Source: Neptunomonas phycophila (GTDB lineage: Bacteria; Pseudomonadota; Gammaproteobacteria; Pseudomonadales; Balneatricaceae). Taken from it: DNA of 64,000 bases. The notes below the pieces were generated by a model. It worked only from the letters and a program-made list of their open reading frames with translations. It was not told where the DNA came from and did not search any database. Below are positions 43,926 to 53,371 of this stretch, piece after piece. Numbering within the stretch: the stretch's first letter is position 1; every line of letters begins with the position of its first letter. A program made the position numbers and the translations under genes. The DNA lies in NCBI RefSeq assembly GCF_001922575.1, contig NZ_MRCI01000001.1:868001-932000 (forward strand). The letters are read 5' to 3'.

Positions 43926-45323
43926 TCACTGAGTAAACATAGATAAGGCTTGCCACCATAAATAGTCCAAGGGGATGAGTATGGCCCATGTAATTAGCGT
44001 AAGGGGAACGGTAATCCTGAGTAAGCTCATAATAGGTTCACGTGCGAGCTGCATACCTACAATCAGAGGCCCTGATTGATAGGGGAAAAGTATGGTCGAG
44101 AAGCCAACGACTTGCGTCATAATCACGGCTTGTACTGTCATGCCTGTTTGGTTGGCCAAATCAGCAGCAATGGGGGTTAATACTGCTGGCACACCCGGAA
44201 GCGTCGAAAACATGCCCGTAAAAAACGACATGGCAGTCAATGATATAAAGTTAACGGCGTCTGCCCCAGGGTTTAGCGGCAAGACATGCTCCATAGTCAT
44301 GGCTAATAGTTTCCCTAGCCCTGAGCTGTTGACCATAGCGCCTAGCCCTAGCACGCCAGCAATAAAAATTAGCATTGAAAAGTTGATTTGCTTATTAAAA
44401 GTCGTTTGGTCCACCATGCCCACTTTGGGGAGTAATAAAAAGCAAGCCGCCGCCAAGCCTACCCAAGCGGGATTAATGCCGTGCCAGCTATCGGTTAACC
44501 AAAAAGCCAATGCGGTTAAGAGAACAATACTCAGCTTGCGCTGCTTAGCGCGTAAGCTCGGATCTTGGTGAAGGTCGTTAATCGCCGCTGCTCTCTTAGG
44601 TTCGGCTGGTAATAATTTAATGATGAGTAAAGCAATGATGATGGCTTTAATAGCGCCAAGAATAGGAAAATGCAGTAGTAGATAATCCGTGTAACTAAAA
44701 TGTAACCCATAAATGGTTTCCGCTGAGCCAATCATAACCATGTTTGGGATATTGGAGGGGAGAATGCTGAAGGTAGGTAAATGGCAGCCAAACGTGACAG
44801 CCATAACGACACCTGTTCGACCCTTCGAACCAGTATGGAAGCCGCAGCGATCTGCTAATGCCATACCGATAGGTATCATCATGACTAGGCGGCCTATAGA
44901 TGATGGCATTACAAAACCGAGTAAGGTGCATGTAAGCATCAACCCCCCTATGAGCCAAGGGTAGCTTCGTTCCAGGTGGTGTCCTAAATATCCTGCTATT
45001 CGGTCGCTCATGCCACTGTTAGTAATGGCCATACCGATAACCATACCCGCAAAAATAAGCCAAAGTGCGCCGGATGCGAAGCCAGAAAATATTTCAGTGG
45101 GAGTGGCTACCTCAAAAAGAATAGCCGATAGAAAAAATAATAAGCTGGTTTGAAATTCGGGTAATGCGCTGGTAGCCCACAATGTCAAAGTGATGAGTAG
45201 AATAATTAATGTGTAAAGCTGTAAGCCCGAAAGCATACCCGGAGGGTTAATTACTAAAAAAGCAGATGCTATTAATACTAATAAGAGGGCGGCGCGCGAT
45301 GGAGTGAAAAAAAATTTTAGCAT
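43926..45323 (-). CDS. SLC13/DASS-family anion transporter
   Basis: This 465-residue integral membrane protein has about twelve hydrophobic segments and belongs to the divalent anion:sodium symporter (SLC13/ArsB-NhaD) group: TLWATSALPEFQTSLLFFLSAILFE, FASGALWLIFAGMVIGMAI, FVMPSSIGRLVMMIPIGMALADRCGF and the C-terminal SFFTGMFSTLPGVPAVLTPIAADLA. Substrates of the family include dicarboxylates and sulfate, and the sequence does not decide between them. It stands alone between yjgN and the YigZ-like gene. Confidence 0.8.
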   Translation of the reverse strand: MLKFFFTPSRAALLLVLIASAFLVINPPGMLSGLQLYTLIILLITLTLWATSALPEFQTSLLFFLSAILFEVATPTEIFSGFASGALWLIFAGMVIGMAITNSGMSDRIAGYLGHHLERSYPWLIGGLMLTCTLLGFVMPSSIGRLVMMIPIGMALADRCGFHTGSKGRTGVVMAVTFGCHLPTFSILPSNIPNMVMIGSAETIYGLHFSYTDYLLLHFPILGAIKAIIIALLIIKLLPAEPKRAAAINDLHQDPSLRAKQRKLSIVLLTALAFWLTDSWHGINPAWVGLAAACFLLLPKVGMVDQTTFNKQINFSMLIFIAGVLGLGAMVNSSGLGKLLAMTMEHVLPLNPGADAVNFISLTAMSFFTGMFSTLPGVPAVLTPIAADLANQTGMTVQAVIMTQVVGFSTILFPYQSGPLIVGMQLAREPIMSLLRITVPLTLITWAILIPLDYLWWQALSMFTQ

Positions 45324-45370
45324 AATGGCCCAGTTCGCATAGTACTTTGAGATGGATTGGTAAATTTCTA

Positions 45371-45988
45371 CTAGCTATCTTTATGGATTGTTAGTTGACC
45401 TTTGCAGGCATCTTGTAGCCTAAGGAGTAGGTTATCTTTTTCCGCGGCTTCAACCTCAATAATTAGGCTAACCATTTCCAGAAAGGTTTGTTCGATAATG
45501 TGTGCTGACGAGCTGTGAAGTATAGAGTCCACTTGCGCAGAGTGTGAGTAGGCAAAAGAGAGTTGCACCTTTAGTAAAGGTTTAACTGTTTCTAAAGTTA
45601 ACTGATCGAGCAGCTCACGTACGCTCGCGGAGTAGGCGCGGACTAAGCCCCCAGTGCCAAGTTTAGTACCGCCAAAAAAGCGCGTTACAACGACACATAT
45701 TTCCCCAATACCTGCACCTGCTATTACAGAATACATCGGCCTACCTGCTGTGCCGGATGGCTCTCCGTCATCACTAAAACCGTACCCCCCACTGACATAA
45801 GGTGAACCCGCAATAAAAGCGCTACAGTGATGATTGGCGTTAGGGGTCTTTTCCTTTAGGTCCGCGATAATAGATTTGGCCTCGGCTTGTGTTTTTATGG
45901 GATAGGCTTGTGCTATGAAACGGCTTTTTTTAACGTCTATAGTCGCTTCTGCATAGGTGGTTGGGCGCTGATAAATAGGTTGGCTCAC
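45371..45988 (-). CDS. yigZ: IMPACT/YigZ-family protein
   Basis: This protein, about 205 residues from GTG 45988, matches YigZ/IMPACT: RPTTYAEATIDVKKSRFIAQAYPIKT, ANHHCSAFIAGSPYVSGGYGFSDDGEPSGTAGRPMYSVI, VVVTRFFGGTKLGTGGLVRAYSASVREL. The frame stays open to an ATG at 46096 that would add 36 residues of atypical sequence. I prefer the GTG because it gives the usual family length and has GAGAG nearby. YigZ is thought to bind nucleic acid or ribosomes, with its exact role unsettled. Only the start is in doubt. Confidence 0.9.
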   Translation of the reverse strand: MSQPIYQRPTTYAEATIDVKKSRFIAQAYPIKTQAEAKSIIADLKEKTPNANHHCSAFIAGSPYVSGGYGFSDDGEPSGTAGRPMYSVIAGAGIGEICVVVTRFFGGTKLGTGGLVRAYSASVRELLDQLTLETVKPLLKVQLSFAYSHSAQVDSILHSSSAHIIEQTFLEMVSLIIEVEAAEKDNLLLRLQDACKGQLTIHKDS

Positions 45989-46189
45989 AAAACTCTCGGT
46001 GAATTGCTTGGGTGCGTAAGATATTCTAGTTAATAGTATGCAATGTAGACTCAGCGCTGTCGACGTTGGCAGCGTGCTTGTTGGTATTTTCGGCAAACCG
46101 GTCCGTAAATGAATTTTTTAACATCTAACATGTCTATACCAACGTAAAGCCATTAATATGCTAGAACCAATCCAGAATGGAGGCACGAT

Positions 46190-46423
46190 ATGGATACCAA
46201 CTTACACACTTTACCAAATTTATTTTTGCAATTAGGGTTAAGTGATAAACCTGAAGATATGGAGTCTTTTATCAAAAGCCATACGTTATCGGATGGTCAA
46301 AAGATTGAAGAGGCTGAGTACTGGACTGAGGGGCAGGCTCAGTTTTTAAAAGAAAGTCGTGACCTTGATGGTGCATGGGCTGAAAGCGTTGATGAACTGA
46401 GTGCTTTGCTCAGTCAGGCGTAG
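46190..46423 (+). CDS. DUF2789 family small protein
   Basis: This 77-residue acidic protein matches DUF2789: THTLPNLFLQLGL-type opening (LHTLPNLFLQLGLSDKPEDMESFIKSH) and EAEYWTEGQAQFLKESRDLDGAWAESVDELSALL. Function is unknown for the whole family. A GGAGG ribosome site precedes the ATG. It is transcribed divergently from yigZ and followed 53 bases later by the entericidin-like gene. Confidence 0.88.
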   Translation: MDTNLHTLPNLFLQLGLSDKPEDMESFIKSHTLSDGQKIEEAEYWTEGQAQFLKESRDLDGAWAESVDELSALLSQA

Positions 46424-46476
46424 TTATTATTAACAACCAATAAAAGATGTTGATTTATATATAAGTGAGATATCAG

Positions 46477-46614
46477 ATGAGAAAAGTACTTACCGCGATT
46501 GTCGCCAGTGTTTTTGTTGTATCGTTATACGGATGCAGCACGGTAGAAGGTATGGGTAAAGATATCCAAAAAGGTGGTCAAGCAATCGAAGGCGCCGCTA
46601 AAAAAGCCAGTTAG
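46477..46614 (+). CDS. Entericidin-like small lipoprotein (EcnA/B family)
   Basis: This 45-residue lipopeptide was read directly from the sequence. It has an N-terminal hydrophobic segment (MRKVLTAIVASVFVVSLYGC, lipidation at Cys20) and an entericidin tail STVEGMGKDIQKGGQAIEGA followed by AKKAS. EcnA/EcnB lipoproteins of enterobacteria are linked to stationary-phase lysis or stress, but many homologues are simply small envelope lipoproteins. A strong terminator follows. Confidence 0.88.
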   Translation: MRKVLTAIVASVFVVSLYGCSTVEGMGKDIQKGGQAIEGAAKKAS

Positions 46615-46629
46615 TGCACTTATCAAGAG

Positions 46630-46654
46630 AAAGCAGCCCATTGGGCTGCTTTTT
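46630..46654. terminator. Intrinsic terminator shared by entericidin gene and lutC
   Basis: AAAGCAGCCC and GGGCTGCTTT form a 10-bp stem with a 3-base ATT loop, followed by TTTT-G. It lies 15 bases after the entericidin stop, and the leftward lutC stop is 6 bases away. A and T tracts on both sides allow use in both directions. Confidence 0.9.
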
Positions 46655-46659
46655 GTTGA

Positions 46660-47328
46660 TTACTTCGAATCACTCACTAAGAGAATGAGCAGCCTTTTGG
46701 GCCCGTGCGCGCCCATCTGTAAGCGTTGCTCAATATCAGCACTTCTGGATGGTCCTGTAATAAGGTTGACCGTGCGCGGCATAATACTTTTAGTTGCCTC
46801 CCGGAGTTTTTTCCACGCCTCTTCATATGGGCCCACAATATTCCTTTTGTGGAGAACCACAATATGATTGTCGGGTAAAAAGTTGAGTGTGGTTGGGCTT
46901 TCTTTACTCGAATGCAGCATCAGGGTCCCGGTTTCAGCAATGCCAGCAAAAGCAACGGTTAAACTAGCTGCATCACCGACGTGTGCTGTTCCTGTCTGCA
47001 CCTGTAACTGTGAGCCCTCCCAATCTAATGTATCTAATTGAGCGTCGCTAGCTATGGTTAACGTGTCAATATGTTGTTCTTTTAGCCAAGGCTTCACTGC
47101 TTCTACAATTGATGCCTCGCTTTCTAGCTCAACAATTTCGGCAGCGGCTTCAATTGCCATCGCAGTAAATAACGAGACCTGCTCCTGATGCGGTAAGAGG
47201 GCTCTTTTAGGTATTAGATTATGTCCGTGGGGTGTGAGCCTGGCCGCAACTGCAGCTCGCTGAGTGTGAGTTGGTTCTCCACGTTTTAGCCCTCGACGTA
47301 TGCTCCCCAAAATTTCAGCTTTGCTCAT
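46660..47328 (-). CDS. lutC: L-lactate utilisation protein LutC
   Basis: This 222-residue LUD-domain protein (LutC/YkgG family) has SLTVAFAGIAETGTLMLHSSKESPTTLNFLPDNHIVVL and RTVNLITGPSRSADIEQRLQMGAHGPKRLLILLV near its C terminus. It is the third subunit of the LutABC complex that oxidises L-lactate to pyruvate in the cytoplasm, feeding electrons to the chain. It overlaps lutB by 4 bases as part of the lutABC operon. Confidence 0.93.
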   Translation of the reverse strand: MSKAEILGSIRRGLKRGEPTHTQRAAVAARLTPHGHNLIPKRALLPHQEQVSLFTAMAIEAAAEIVELESEASIVEAVKPWLKEQHIDTLTIASDAQLDTLDWEGSQLQVQTGTAHVGDAASLTVAFAGIAETGTLMLHSSKESPTTLNFLPDNHIVVLHKRNIVGPYEEAWKKLREATKSIMPRTVNLITGPSRSADIEQRLQMGAHGPKRLLILLVSDSK

Positions 47329-48743
47329 GATGACTTCTCCGAGGCTTTTTGTGTCTTGTACAGGTCCATGAAGGTGCGGTTAGCAGGAGCAGGCATATCC
47401 CTAAACTGTGTCCAGCCTGAGGCCATGGGTAGTTTAGATATTTTTCCGTTTTGCCTTCCTAGTAATCGCATTGACTTGTTAGCCGCGCGGGACAACCATC
47501 GGTACAAGCGAGGACGTTTAGCAAAAAAAGCCCAACCTCCTAATCCCCAGCGAACAGCTTTGGGGCTTAGATGCTTACTGAACTCATTCTCGCGCCAGTG
47601 TCTCATTAGCTTAGGTAGTGGAATGCGGACGGGGCACACTGATTCGCACTTTCCACAAAAAGTAGAGGCATTAGGTAATAACCCTGCTTGTTCAATGCCG
47701 ATCATTTGCGGGGTAAGTACGGATCCCATTGGACCAGGATAGACCCAGCCATAGCTATGACCACCTACCGCGCCGTAAACAGGGCAATGATTCATACAGG
47801 CTGAGCAACGAATGCAGCGAAGCATATCTTGAAGCTCGCCGCCCACCATGTCGCTGCGACCATTATCTACCAAAACAACATGGAAGTTCTCGGGGCCATC
47901 TTGATCTTCTGCTCGCTTAGGGCCTGTTGATAGCGTGTTGTATACGGAAAATTCTTGTCCGGTTGCGGAGCGAGCAAGTAGGCGTAAAAAAAGTGTCATG
48001 TCTTCTAACGTTGGGACAACCTTTTCAATAGAGGTAACGACAATGTGCGTTTTAGGAAGCGTTTGTGTTAAATCCCCATTGCCTTCGTTGGTTACAATGA
48101 GAGTGGAGCCTGTTTCAGCGACACAAAAGTTAGCGCCAGTAATGCCAACATCGGCCGCGACGAATTTTTTGCGAAGCATTTCTCTCGCTTCCTGCATAAG
48201 CACAGCAGGGTCATCGGATTTGGGGCGTTTATGTTTTTCGTGAAAAATATCCGACACATCTTCTAGATTGAGGTGGATTGCGGGAGCGATAATGTGGCTA
48301 GGGTGGTCACCTCGTAGCTGCAAAATATACTCGCCTAAGTCGGTTTCGACCGGCTCAATGCCATTTTTTTCTAAGAAATCATTCAGGTTGATTTCTTCTG
48401 TTACCATGGATTTACCCTTGGTAACCGTTTTGGCGTCTACTTCTTTACAAATATCTAATACGGTCTTACATGCGTCGTCGGCTGTTCTGCACCAATGAAC
48501 ATGACCACCATTTTTTAAAACATTTGCTTCAAACTCTTCTAGGTATATATCCAAGTTTTCAATAATGTGGTTTTTGAGAGCTGCAGCTTCATCACGCAAC
48601 TGATCAAATTCTGGTAGTCGAGCAACGGCTGCTGCACGTTTGGTAGGAAAGCCAGCTTTAAGGTTTCCTAGTGCTTTTTGAAGGCCAACATCGTGTAGGG
48701 CGATTTTGGCGCTTTCTTTAAAGTGAGGGCTATTAATTTGCAT
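47325..48743 (-). CDS. lutB: L-lactate dehydrogenase iron-sulfur subunit LutB
   Basis: This 472-residue LutB (YkgF) has an N-terminal LUD-type domain (AVARLPEFDQLRDEAAALKNHI, KGKSMVTEEINLNDFLE). Two [4Fe-4S] ferredoxin motifs follow (CIRCSACMNHCPVYG and CGKCESVCPVRIP) at about 310-370. The C-terminal end is LutB-like (RTFMDLYK). ATG 48743 has AAGGGG upstream. An in-frame ATG 20 codons further up lies inside lutA and is less likely. It overlaps lutA by 11 bases. Confidence 0.95.
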   Translation of the reverse strand: MQINSPHFKESAKIALHDVGLQKALGNLKAGFPTKRAAAVARLPEFDQLRDEAAALKNHIIENLDIYLEEFEANVLKNGGHVHWCRTADDACKTVLDICKEVDAKTVTKGKSMVTEEINLNDFLEKNGIEPVETDLGEYILQLRGDHPSHIIAPAIHLNLEDVSDIFHEKHKRPKSDDPAVLMQEAREMLRKKFVAADVGITGANFCVAETGSTLIVTNEGNGDLTQTLPKTHIVVTSIEKVVPTLEDMTLFLRLLARSATGQEFSVYNTLSTGPKRAEDQDGPENFHVVLVDNGRSDMVGGELQDMLRCIRCSACMNHCPVYGAVGGHSYGWVYPGPMGSVLTPQMIGIEQAGLLPNASTFCGKCESVCPVRIPLPKLMRHWRENEFSKHLSPKAVRWGLGGWAFFAKRPRLYRWLSRAANKSMRLLGRQNGKISKLPMASGWTQFRDMPAPANRTFMDLYKTQKASEKSS

Positions 48744-49542
48744 GCTGCACCCCTTGCGCTGGTTGACCAAGGTCGTAATGTGCTTCACCGATGGCGGGTG
48801 CATCAGTCATGCCCGCTAGTACTTCGATGACGTGCCTTACCTCTATAGCGTGGCCTTCGCGCTTTAGCTTACCGGCCATATTGAGCAAACAGCCCATGTC
48901 GCCTCCGAGTAAAAGAGTAGCTTGGCTAGCCACGATGTGTTCTGTTTTATTACTGACCATGCGATTAGATATATCGGGGTATTTCACACAGAAGGTACCA
49001 CCAAATCCACAACAGGTTTCGGACTCAGTCATCTCGTTGAGTGTTAAACCAGCCACTTGGGCTAGTAATTCTCGTGGCTGCTGTTTTATGCCTAGTTCAC
49101 GTAAGCCAGCACAAGAGTCATGGTAAGTCGCCTGTATAGGAAGGCTTAGGTCAGCCAGTTTTAGTGGCATAACCTCAGTCAGAAATGTAGTGACCTCATA
49201 GGCGCGAGCTTTGAGCGATTCAGCGCGGGCTTTCCATGGATCTTTTTCATCAAACAGCTCTGCGTAGTGATGCAGCATGCCAATGCAAGAGCCTGAAGGG
49301 CCTACAACGTACTCAAAACCGTCGAAGGCTTCGATGGTTCGCTTGGCAATATCTTGTGTGGTTGAGCGGTCGCCAGAGTTGAAAGCAGGCTGGCCGCAAC
49401 ATGTCTGAGCGTCGGGAACACTCACTTGGCAGCCTGCGGCTTCAAGTAACTTTATCGTGGCAAAACCAACAGACGGGCGAAACATATCAACCAAGCAGGT
49501 CACAAAAAGACCTACTTGGGCGGGTTTGTCGAGTGTGTTCAT
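48733..49542 (-). CDS. lutA: L-lactate dehydrogenase subunit LutA
   Basis: This 269-residue LutA (YkgE) has two cysteine-rich CCG domains: TCCGQPAFNSG near residue 43 and TCCGFGGTFCVKYP near 180, plus SCIGMLHHY and SCAGLRELG. These coordinate the iron-sulfur clusters of the LutABC L-lactate oxidase complex. It is the first gene of the operon and diverges from the GntR regulator gene across a 132-base intergenic region that holds a visible operator. Confidence 0.95.
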   Translation of the reverse strand: MNTLDKPAQVGLFVTCLVDMFRPSVGFATIKLLEAAGCQVSVPDAQTCCGQPAFNSGDRSTTQDIAKRTIEAFDGFEYVVGPSGSCIGMLHHYAELFDEKDPWKARAESLKARAYEVTTFLTEVMPLKLADLSLPIQATYHDSCAGLRELGIKQQPRELLAQVAGLTLNEMTESETCCGFGGTFCVKYPDISNRMVSNKTEHIVASQATLLLGGDMGCLLNMAGKLKREGHAIEVRHVIEVLAGMTDAPAIGEAHYDLGQPAQGVQHAN

Positions 49543-49642
49543 TAGGTACCTTCGGCTCGGTTGTCAGGTGTTTTTATATTTATAATCGTGATGTAGGTAG
49601 AGTAGGCGACGTGTTGAATAATTGAAATATTACAGGCTAAAC

Positions 49643-49653
49643 TGGTCTGACCA
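49643..49653. promoter_or_regulatory. LldR/PdhR-type operator between lutA and its regulator
   Basis: TGGTC-T-GACCA is a perfect inverted repeat in the divergent lutA/regulator region. It fits the TGGT-N3-ACCA core described for FadR-subfamily regulators LldR and PdhR. It lies 21 bases before the regulator start, so it probably mediates autoregulation and lactate-responsive control of lutABC. Confidence 0.75.
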
Positions 49654-49674
49654 AATGACGAGCCTTGGGCAAAC

Positions 49675-50373
49675 ATGAAAAACCAGTCGAAACAGAGTTT
49701 GTATCACGATTTATTGGCTGCGATTGTGAGTGGTGACATCGTACCCGGCCAAGTAATGCCATCTGAGAGGCAACTGGTTCAGCAAACAGGGCTATCGAGA
49801 TCCAGTGTTCGTGAAGTCACTTCTCAATTAACGCATCGAGGCTTTATCGATACACAGCACGGTGAGCGAAGTCGCTGTAACAACCTACTGGCAGCTCATT
49901 TAGATTTGCCTTTGGATTTAGGTGGCGATCCGCATACATTGCAGCTTCATGTTTTAGAGGTGCGGGCCATACTAGAGGGCGAAGCGGCCTATTACGCTGC
50001 GTTGCGCGCAACGCCAGAACAAATGGATGCAATAACCCTCGAGTTTGAAAAGATGAAACAACGCAAAGAGGGGCAAACCACGCTAGCTAAAGCCAAAGCA
50101 GACCTGCAATTTCATATGCTGATTGCTGAATCTTGCCATCACTTGTTAGTCACGGCCTTTAGCCAGCTGTTCTATAACCGCTATTTTAATGCAATTTACG
50201 GTGTGCTGGATCGGGCTCTGAAGCAGCATGGTCACTATCCAGATGGCATAAGTCGACAGCATGACTCTATCTACCAAGCAATCATTCAGCGTCAAGCAAA
50301 TAAGGCGCGCGTATTAGCACGCGATCACATTTTATACACGAGGCGCTTATTAGAGCCCAGTGACGTCTTTTAA
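49675..50373 (+). CDS. lldR: FadR-family GntR regulator of lactate genes (LldR-like)
   Basis: This 232-residue protein has an N-terminal winged helix (SLYHDLLAAIVSGDIVPGQVMPSERQLVQQTGLSRSSVREVTSQLTHRGFIDTQHG) and a C-terminal all-helical FCD ligand domain (EVRAILEGEAAYYAALRA, LQFHMLIAESCHHLLV, HDSIYQAIIQRQANKARVLARDHI, with the metal-binding Asp/His pattern). It is divergent from lutABC with a matching operator between them. By analogy with LldR/LutR it represses lactate genes until L-lactate binds. Confidence 0.85.
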   Translation: MKNQSKQSLYHDLLAAIVSGDIVPGQVMPSERQLVQQTGLSRSSVREVTSQLTHRGFIDTQHGERSRCNNLLAAHLDLPLDLGGDPHTLQLHVLEVRAILEGEAAYYAALRATPEQMDAITLEFEKMKQRKEGQTTLAKAKADLQFHMLIAESCHHLLVTAFSQLFYNRYFNAIYGVLDRALKQHGHYPDGISRQHDSIYQAIIQRQANKARVLARDHILYTRRLLEPSDVF

Positions 50374-50435
50374 TGTGCTTTTTATGGCGTGTAATGACAA
50401 TTCCATTAAAAACGCCAATCTTTTGTCATCATGCC

Positions 50436-50464
50436 TTGGTCATCGCTTTTGCATTCGTTAGAAT
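50436..50464 (+). promoter_or_regulatory. Possible thrS promoter
   Basis: TTGGTC at 50436-50441 and TAGAAT at 50459-50464 are separated by 17 bases. The -10 is a 5/6 match and the -35 is weak (3/6). It leaves a leader of about 85 bases before the thrS ATG, consistent with the known role of thrS leaders, although I cannot identify an operator hairpin with confidence. Confidence 0.4.
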
Positions 50465-50556
50465 ATCCGGCTGCCACATACTTGGTGTGTATGTGAGATC
50501 ATTTAATAGATCACAGGCCTGTCGTAGGGGCTCGTGATTACAGAAAGGAATTAGCA

Positions 50557-52473
50557 ATGCCAGTCATTACCCTCCCTGATGGAAGCAAGCGTGAGTTTGC
50601 CAACCCCGTTTCTGTTTTTGATGTCGCCGCGGACATCGGAGCAGGCTTAGCAAAAGCTGCCTTAGCCGGTAAAGTTAACGGGGAATTGGTTGATACCAGC
50701 TTTACTATCGAAAACGACACAGACCTCGCTATCATTACCGCACGTGATGATGAAGGGGTTGATGTGATTCGTCATTCCTGTGCCCATTTAATGGCCATGG
50801 CTGTTCAAGCCTTATTTCCAGGAGCGCAAGTAACCATCGGGCCAGTGATTGAAAATGGATTTTATTACGATTTTGCATATGAGCGCCCGTTTACTTCTGA
50901 AGATCTGGAAAAGATCGAGAAGAAAATGCTTGAGCTCTCAAAACAAAACTTACCTGTTTCTCGTTCTGTAATGAACCGTGATGAAGCTGTGGCTTTATTT
51001 GAGAAAATGGGTGAAAGCTACAAAGTAGAGATTCTAAGCAGCATTCCTGCAGAGCAAGATTTGTCTTTCTACTCGCAAGGTGACTTCATTGATCTGTGTC
51101 GCGGGCCTCATGTTCCTTCGACTGGCCACATTAAAGCGTTTAAGTTAATGAAAGTGGCTGGTGCATACTGGCGTGGCGATTCTAAAAACGAAATGTTGCA
51201 GCGTATTTACGGCACCGCGTGGAGCGATAAGAAGCAACTCAAAGAATACCTGCACCGTTTGGAAGAAGCTGAAAAACGTGACCACCGTAAGTTAGGTAAG
51301 CAACTGAACCTCTTCCATCTTCAAGAAGAAGCACCGGGCATGGTGTTTTGGCACCCCAATGGCTGGACCTTGTACCAACAGATCGAGCAGTACATGCGTG
51401 TTAAGCAACGCGTAAATGGCTATCAAGAGATTAAAACACCGCAAGTTGTTGAACGAACTCTGTGGGAAAAATCCGGTCATTGGGATAAGTTTGCTGAGCA
51501 GATGTTTACCACACACTCAGAGAACAAAGATTTCGCTGTTAAACCCATGAATTGCCCGTGCCATATTCAGGTGTTTAACCAAGGCTTGCGCTCGTACCGT
51601 GATTTACCGTTGCGCTTGGCAGAGTTTGGCTCATGCCACCGTAATGAACCTTCCGGTGCTTTACACGGTATTATGCGTGTGCGTGGCTTTGTGCAGGATG
51701 ATGCGCATATTTTCTGTGCTGAAGATGCAATCCAGCCGGAAGTGGCAAGTTTTATTGAATTTCTACATGAGGTTTATCATGACTTTGGTTTTACCGATGT
51801 CATTTATAAACTATCAACGCGTCCAGAACAGCGTGTGGGTTCTGATGAAGTGTGGGATAAAGCTGAGAAAGCATTGGCCGATGCATTAGATGCAGCCGGG
51901 TTAGACTGGGAAGAGCTGCCAGGCGAAGGTGCTTTCTACGGACCTAAGATCGAATTCTCTCTGAAAGATTGCTTAGGTCGTGTGTGGCAGTGTGGCACGA
52001 TTCAAGTTGATTTCTCGATGCCAGGTCGTTTAGAAGCTCAATTTGTAAATGAACATGGCGATCGTGAAACACCGGTTATGTTACACCGTGCAATTTTGGG
52101 ATCTTTTGAACGATTCATCGGTATTTTGATCGAACATTATGCGGGTGCATTGCCAGCATGGTTGGCTCCAACACAAGCCGTTGTGATGAATATTACTGAC
52201 AATCAGGCCGAATATTGCACGAATGTGGTAAAAACATTGCAAAATAATGGCTTTAGAGCCGTTTCGGACTTGAGAAACGAGAAGATCGGCTTTAAAATCC
52301 GCGAGCGTACTCTTCAGAAGGTTCCTTTCCTCTTGGTAGTGGGTGATAAAGAAGTAGAGAATGGCTGTGTTGCTGTTCGTACCCGTTCAGGTGAAGATCT
52401 AGGTACAATGACTATTGAAGCCTTTTCTGAATTCCTATCAAAAGATGTGGAACGTAAGGGTCGTGACGACTAA
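50557..52473 (+). CDS. thrS: Threonyl-tRNA synthetase
   Basis: This 638-residue class II synthetase has an N-terminal TGS domain ([24 protein letters not shown]) and an editing domain with [34 protein letters not shown]. The catalytic core carries [59 protein letters not shown] and [32 protein letters not shown]. The anticodon-binding domain is at the C terminus. A GAAAGGAA ribosome site precedes the ATG. infC follows after 18 bases, as in E. coli. Confidence 0.98.
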   Translation: MPVITLPDGSKREFANPVSVFDVAADIGAGLAKAALAGKVNGELVDTSFTIENDTDLAIITARDDEGVDVIRHSCAHLMAMAVQALFPGAQVTIGPVIENGFYYDFAYERPFTSEDLEKIEKKMLELSKQNLPVSRSVMNRDEAVALFEKMGESYKVEILSSIPAEQDLSFYSQGDFIDLCRGPHVPSTGHIKAFKLMKVAGAYWRGDSKNEMLQRIYGTAWSDKKQLKEYLHRLEEAEKRDHRKLGKQLNLFHLQEEAPGMVFWHPNGWTLYQQIEQYMRVKQRVNGYQEIKTPQVVERTLWEKSGHWDKFAEQMFTTHSENKDFAVKPMNCPCHIQVFNQGLRSYRDLPLRLAEFGSCHRNEPSGALHGIMRVRGFVQDDAHIFCAEDAIQPEVASFIEFLHEVYHDFGFTDVIYKLSTRPEQRVGSDEVWDKAEKALADALDAAGLDWEELPGEGAFYGPKIEFSLKDCLGRVWQCGTIQVDFSMPGRLEAQFVNEHGDRETPVMLHRAILGSFERFIGILIEHYAGALPAWLAPTQAVVMNITDNQAEYCTNVVKTLQNNGFRAVSDLRNEKIGFKIRERTLQKVPFLLVVGDKEVENGCVAVRTRSGEDLGTMTIEAFSEFLSKDVERKGRDD

Positions 52474-52491
52474 TAATTAGGAGATATAGCA

Positions 52492-53034
52492 ATCAAGCGC
52501 GATAATAAAAGAGGTGCACGTCGCGACAATCGTGTACCCATTAATGAAAATATCAAAGCCCATGAGTTACGTCTTATTGATGCAGACGGTGGGCAGGTTG
52601 GTGTCGTATCGCTTAACCAGGCTCTTGACATGGCTCAAGAGGCTGAACTTGACCTGGTACAGATCTCGGATTCGGATCCTATCGTATGTAAATTGATGGA
52701 TTACGGTAAGTTCCAGTACGAGAAAAAGAAACAGGACGCTGAAGCTAAGAAAAAACAGCATCAGATCCAGGTTAAGGAAATGAAATTCCGTCCAGGTACG
52801 GATGAAGGGGATTATCAGGTAAAACTACGCAACCTGATGCGTTTCCTTGAAGCAGGAGACAAAGCCAAGGTGACTTTACGTTTCCGCGGTCGTGAGATGG
52901 CTCACCAAGAGCTTGGCATGCAGTTGATGAATCGGATCGAAGCTGATCTCGAGGAATACGGCTCTGTTGAGCAGCGCGCTAAAATGGAAGGCCGTCAAAT
53001 GATCATGGTTATTGCTCCGAAGAAGAAAAAGTAA
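52492..53034 (+). CDS. infC: Translation initiation factor IF-3 (ATC start)
   Basis: This 180-residue IF-3 contains [72 protein letters not shown] and the C domain [52 protein letters not shown]. No ATG, GTG or TTG in frame gives the full length. ATC at 52492, with an AGGAG site 8 bases upstream, gives the expected N terminus [20 protein letters not shown]. coli infC starts with ATT and is autoregulated because IF-3 rejects such codons. The same control is inferred here. Confidence 0.95.
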   Translation: MKRDNKRGARRDNRVPINENIKAHELRLIDADGGQVGVVSLNQALDMAQEAELDLVQISDSDPIVCKLMDYGKFQYEKKKQDAEAKKKQHQIQVKEMKFRPGTDEGDYQVKLRNLMRFLEAGDKAKVTLRFRGREMAHQELGMQLMNRIEADLEEYGSVEQRAKMEGRQMIMVIAPKKKK

Positions 53035-53048
53035 TTCGTTCTTCTGTT

Positions 53049-53082
53049 AAACCCGTAACGGCGTCAGCTAGTTACGGGTTTT
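53049..53082 (+). terminator. Attenuator-like hairpin between infC and rpmI
   Basis: AAACCCGTAAC and GTTACGGGTTT form an 11-bp stem with an 11-base loop, followed by TGCTGTTTT. It lies 14 bases after the infC stop and 51 before rpmI. The same spot in E. coli carries regulatory RNA structure for L20 autocontrol. Here it looks like a partial terminator or an L20-leader element. Confidence 0.65.
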
Positions 53083-53132
53083 GCTGTTTTATCGAATTCA
53101 AAAAAATTAACGAATGCGTGGAGATTTTTGTA

Positions 53133-53327
53133 ATGCCTAAGATTAAATCTTGCCGAGGTGCGGCAAAACGCTTTAAAAAAACTGCTAACGGTTTTAAGCA
53201 CAAGCAAGCCTTCAAAAGCCACATTCTGACCAAGAAAAGCACTAAGCGTAAGCGTCAACTGCGTCCTATGCTTCAGGTTCATGCTGCTGATAAAGCACTG
53301 ATCCGTCGCATGTTGCCTTACATCTAA
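53133..53327 (+). CDS. rpmI: 50S ribosomal protein L35
   Basis: This 64-residue basic protein ([21 protein letters not shown], then [36 protein letters not shown]) is a full match for L35. ATG 53133 gives the conserved MPKIK start. A GTGGAGA ribosome site precedes it. It sits between infC and rplT as in other bacteria and is probably co-translated with rplT. Confidence 0.98.
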   Translation: MPKIKSCRGAAKRFKKTANGFKHKQAFKSHILTKKSTKRKRQLRPMLQVHAADKALIRRMLPYI

Positions 53328-53371
53328 GTCGCATTTTTACATACAGAATTAAGTAATAGGAAGGTATAAGA

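Noticed and set aside
46001-46096. N-terminal extension of the YigZ-like protein to ATG 46096
   Set aside because: It would add 36 residues unlike the family and exceed its usual length. GTG 45988 fits better.
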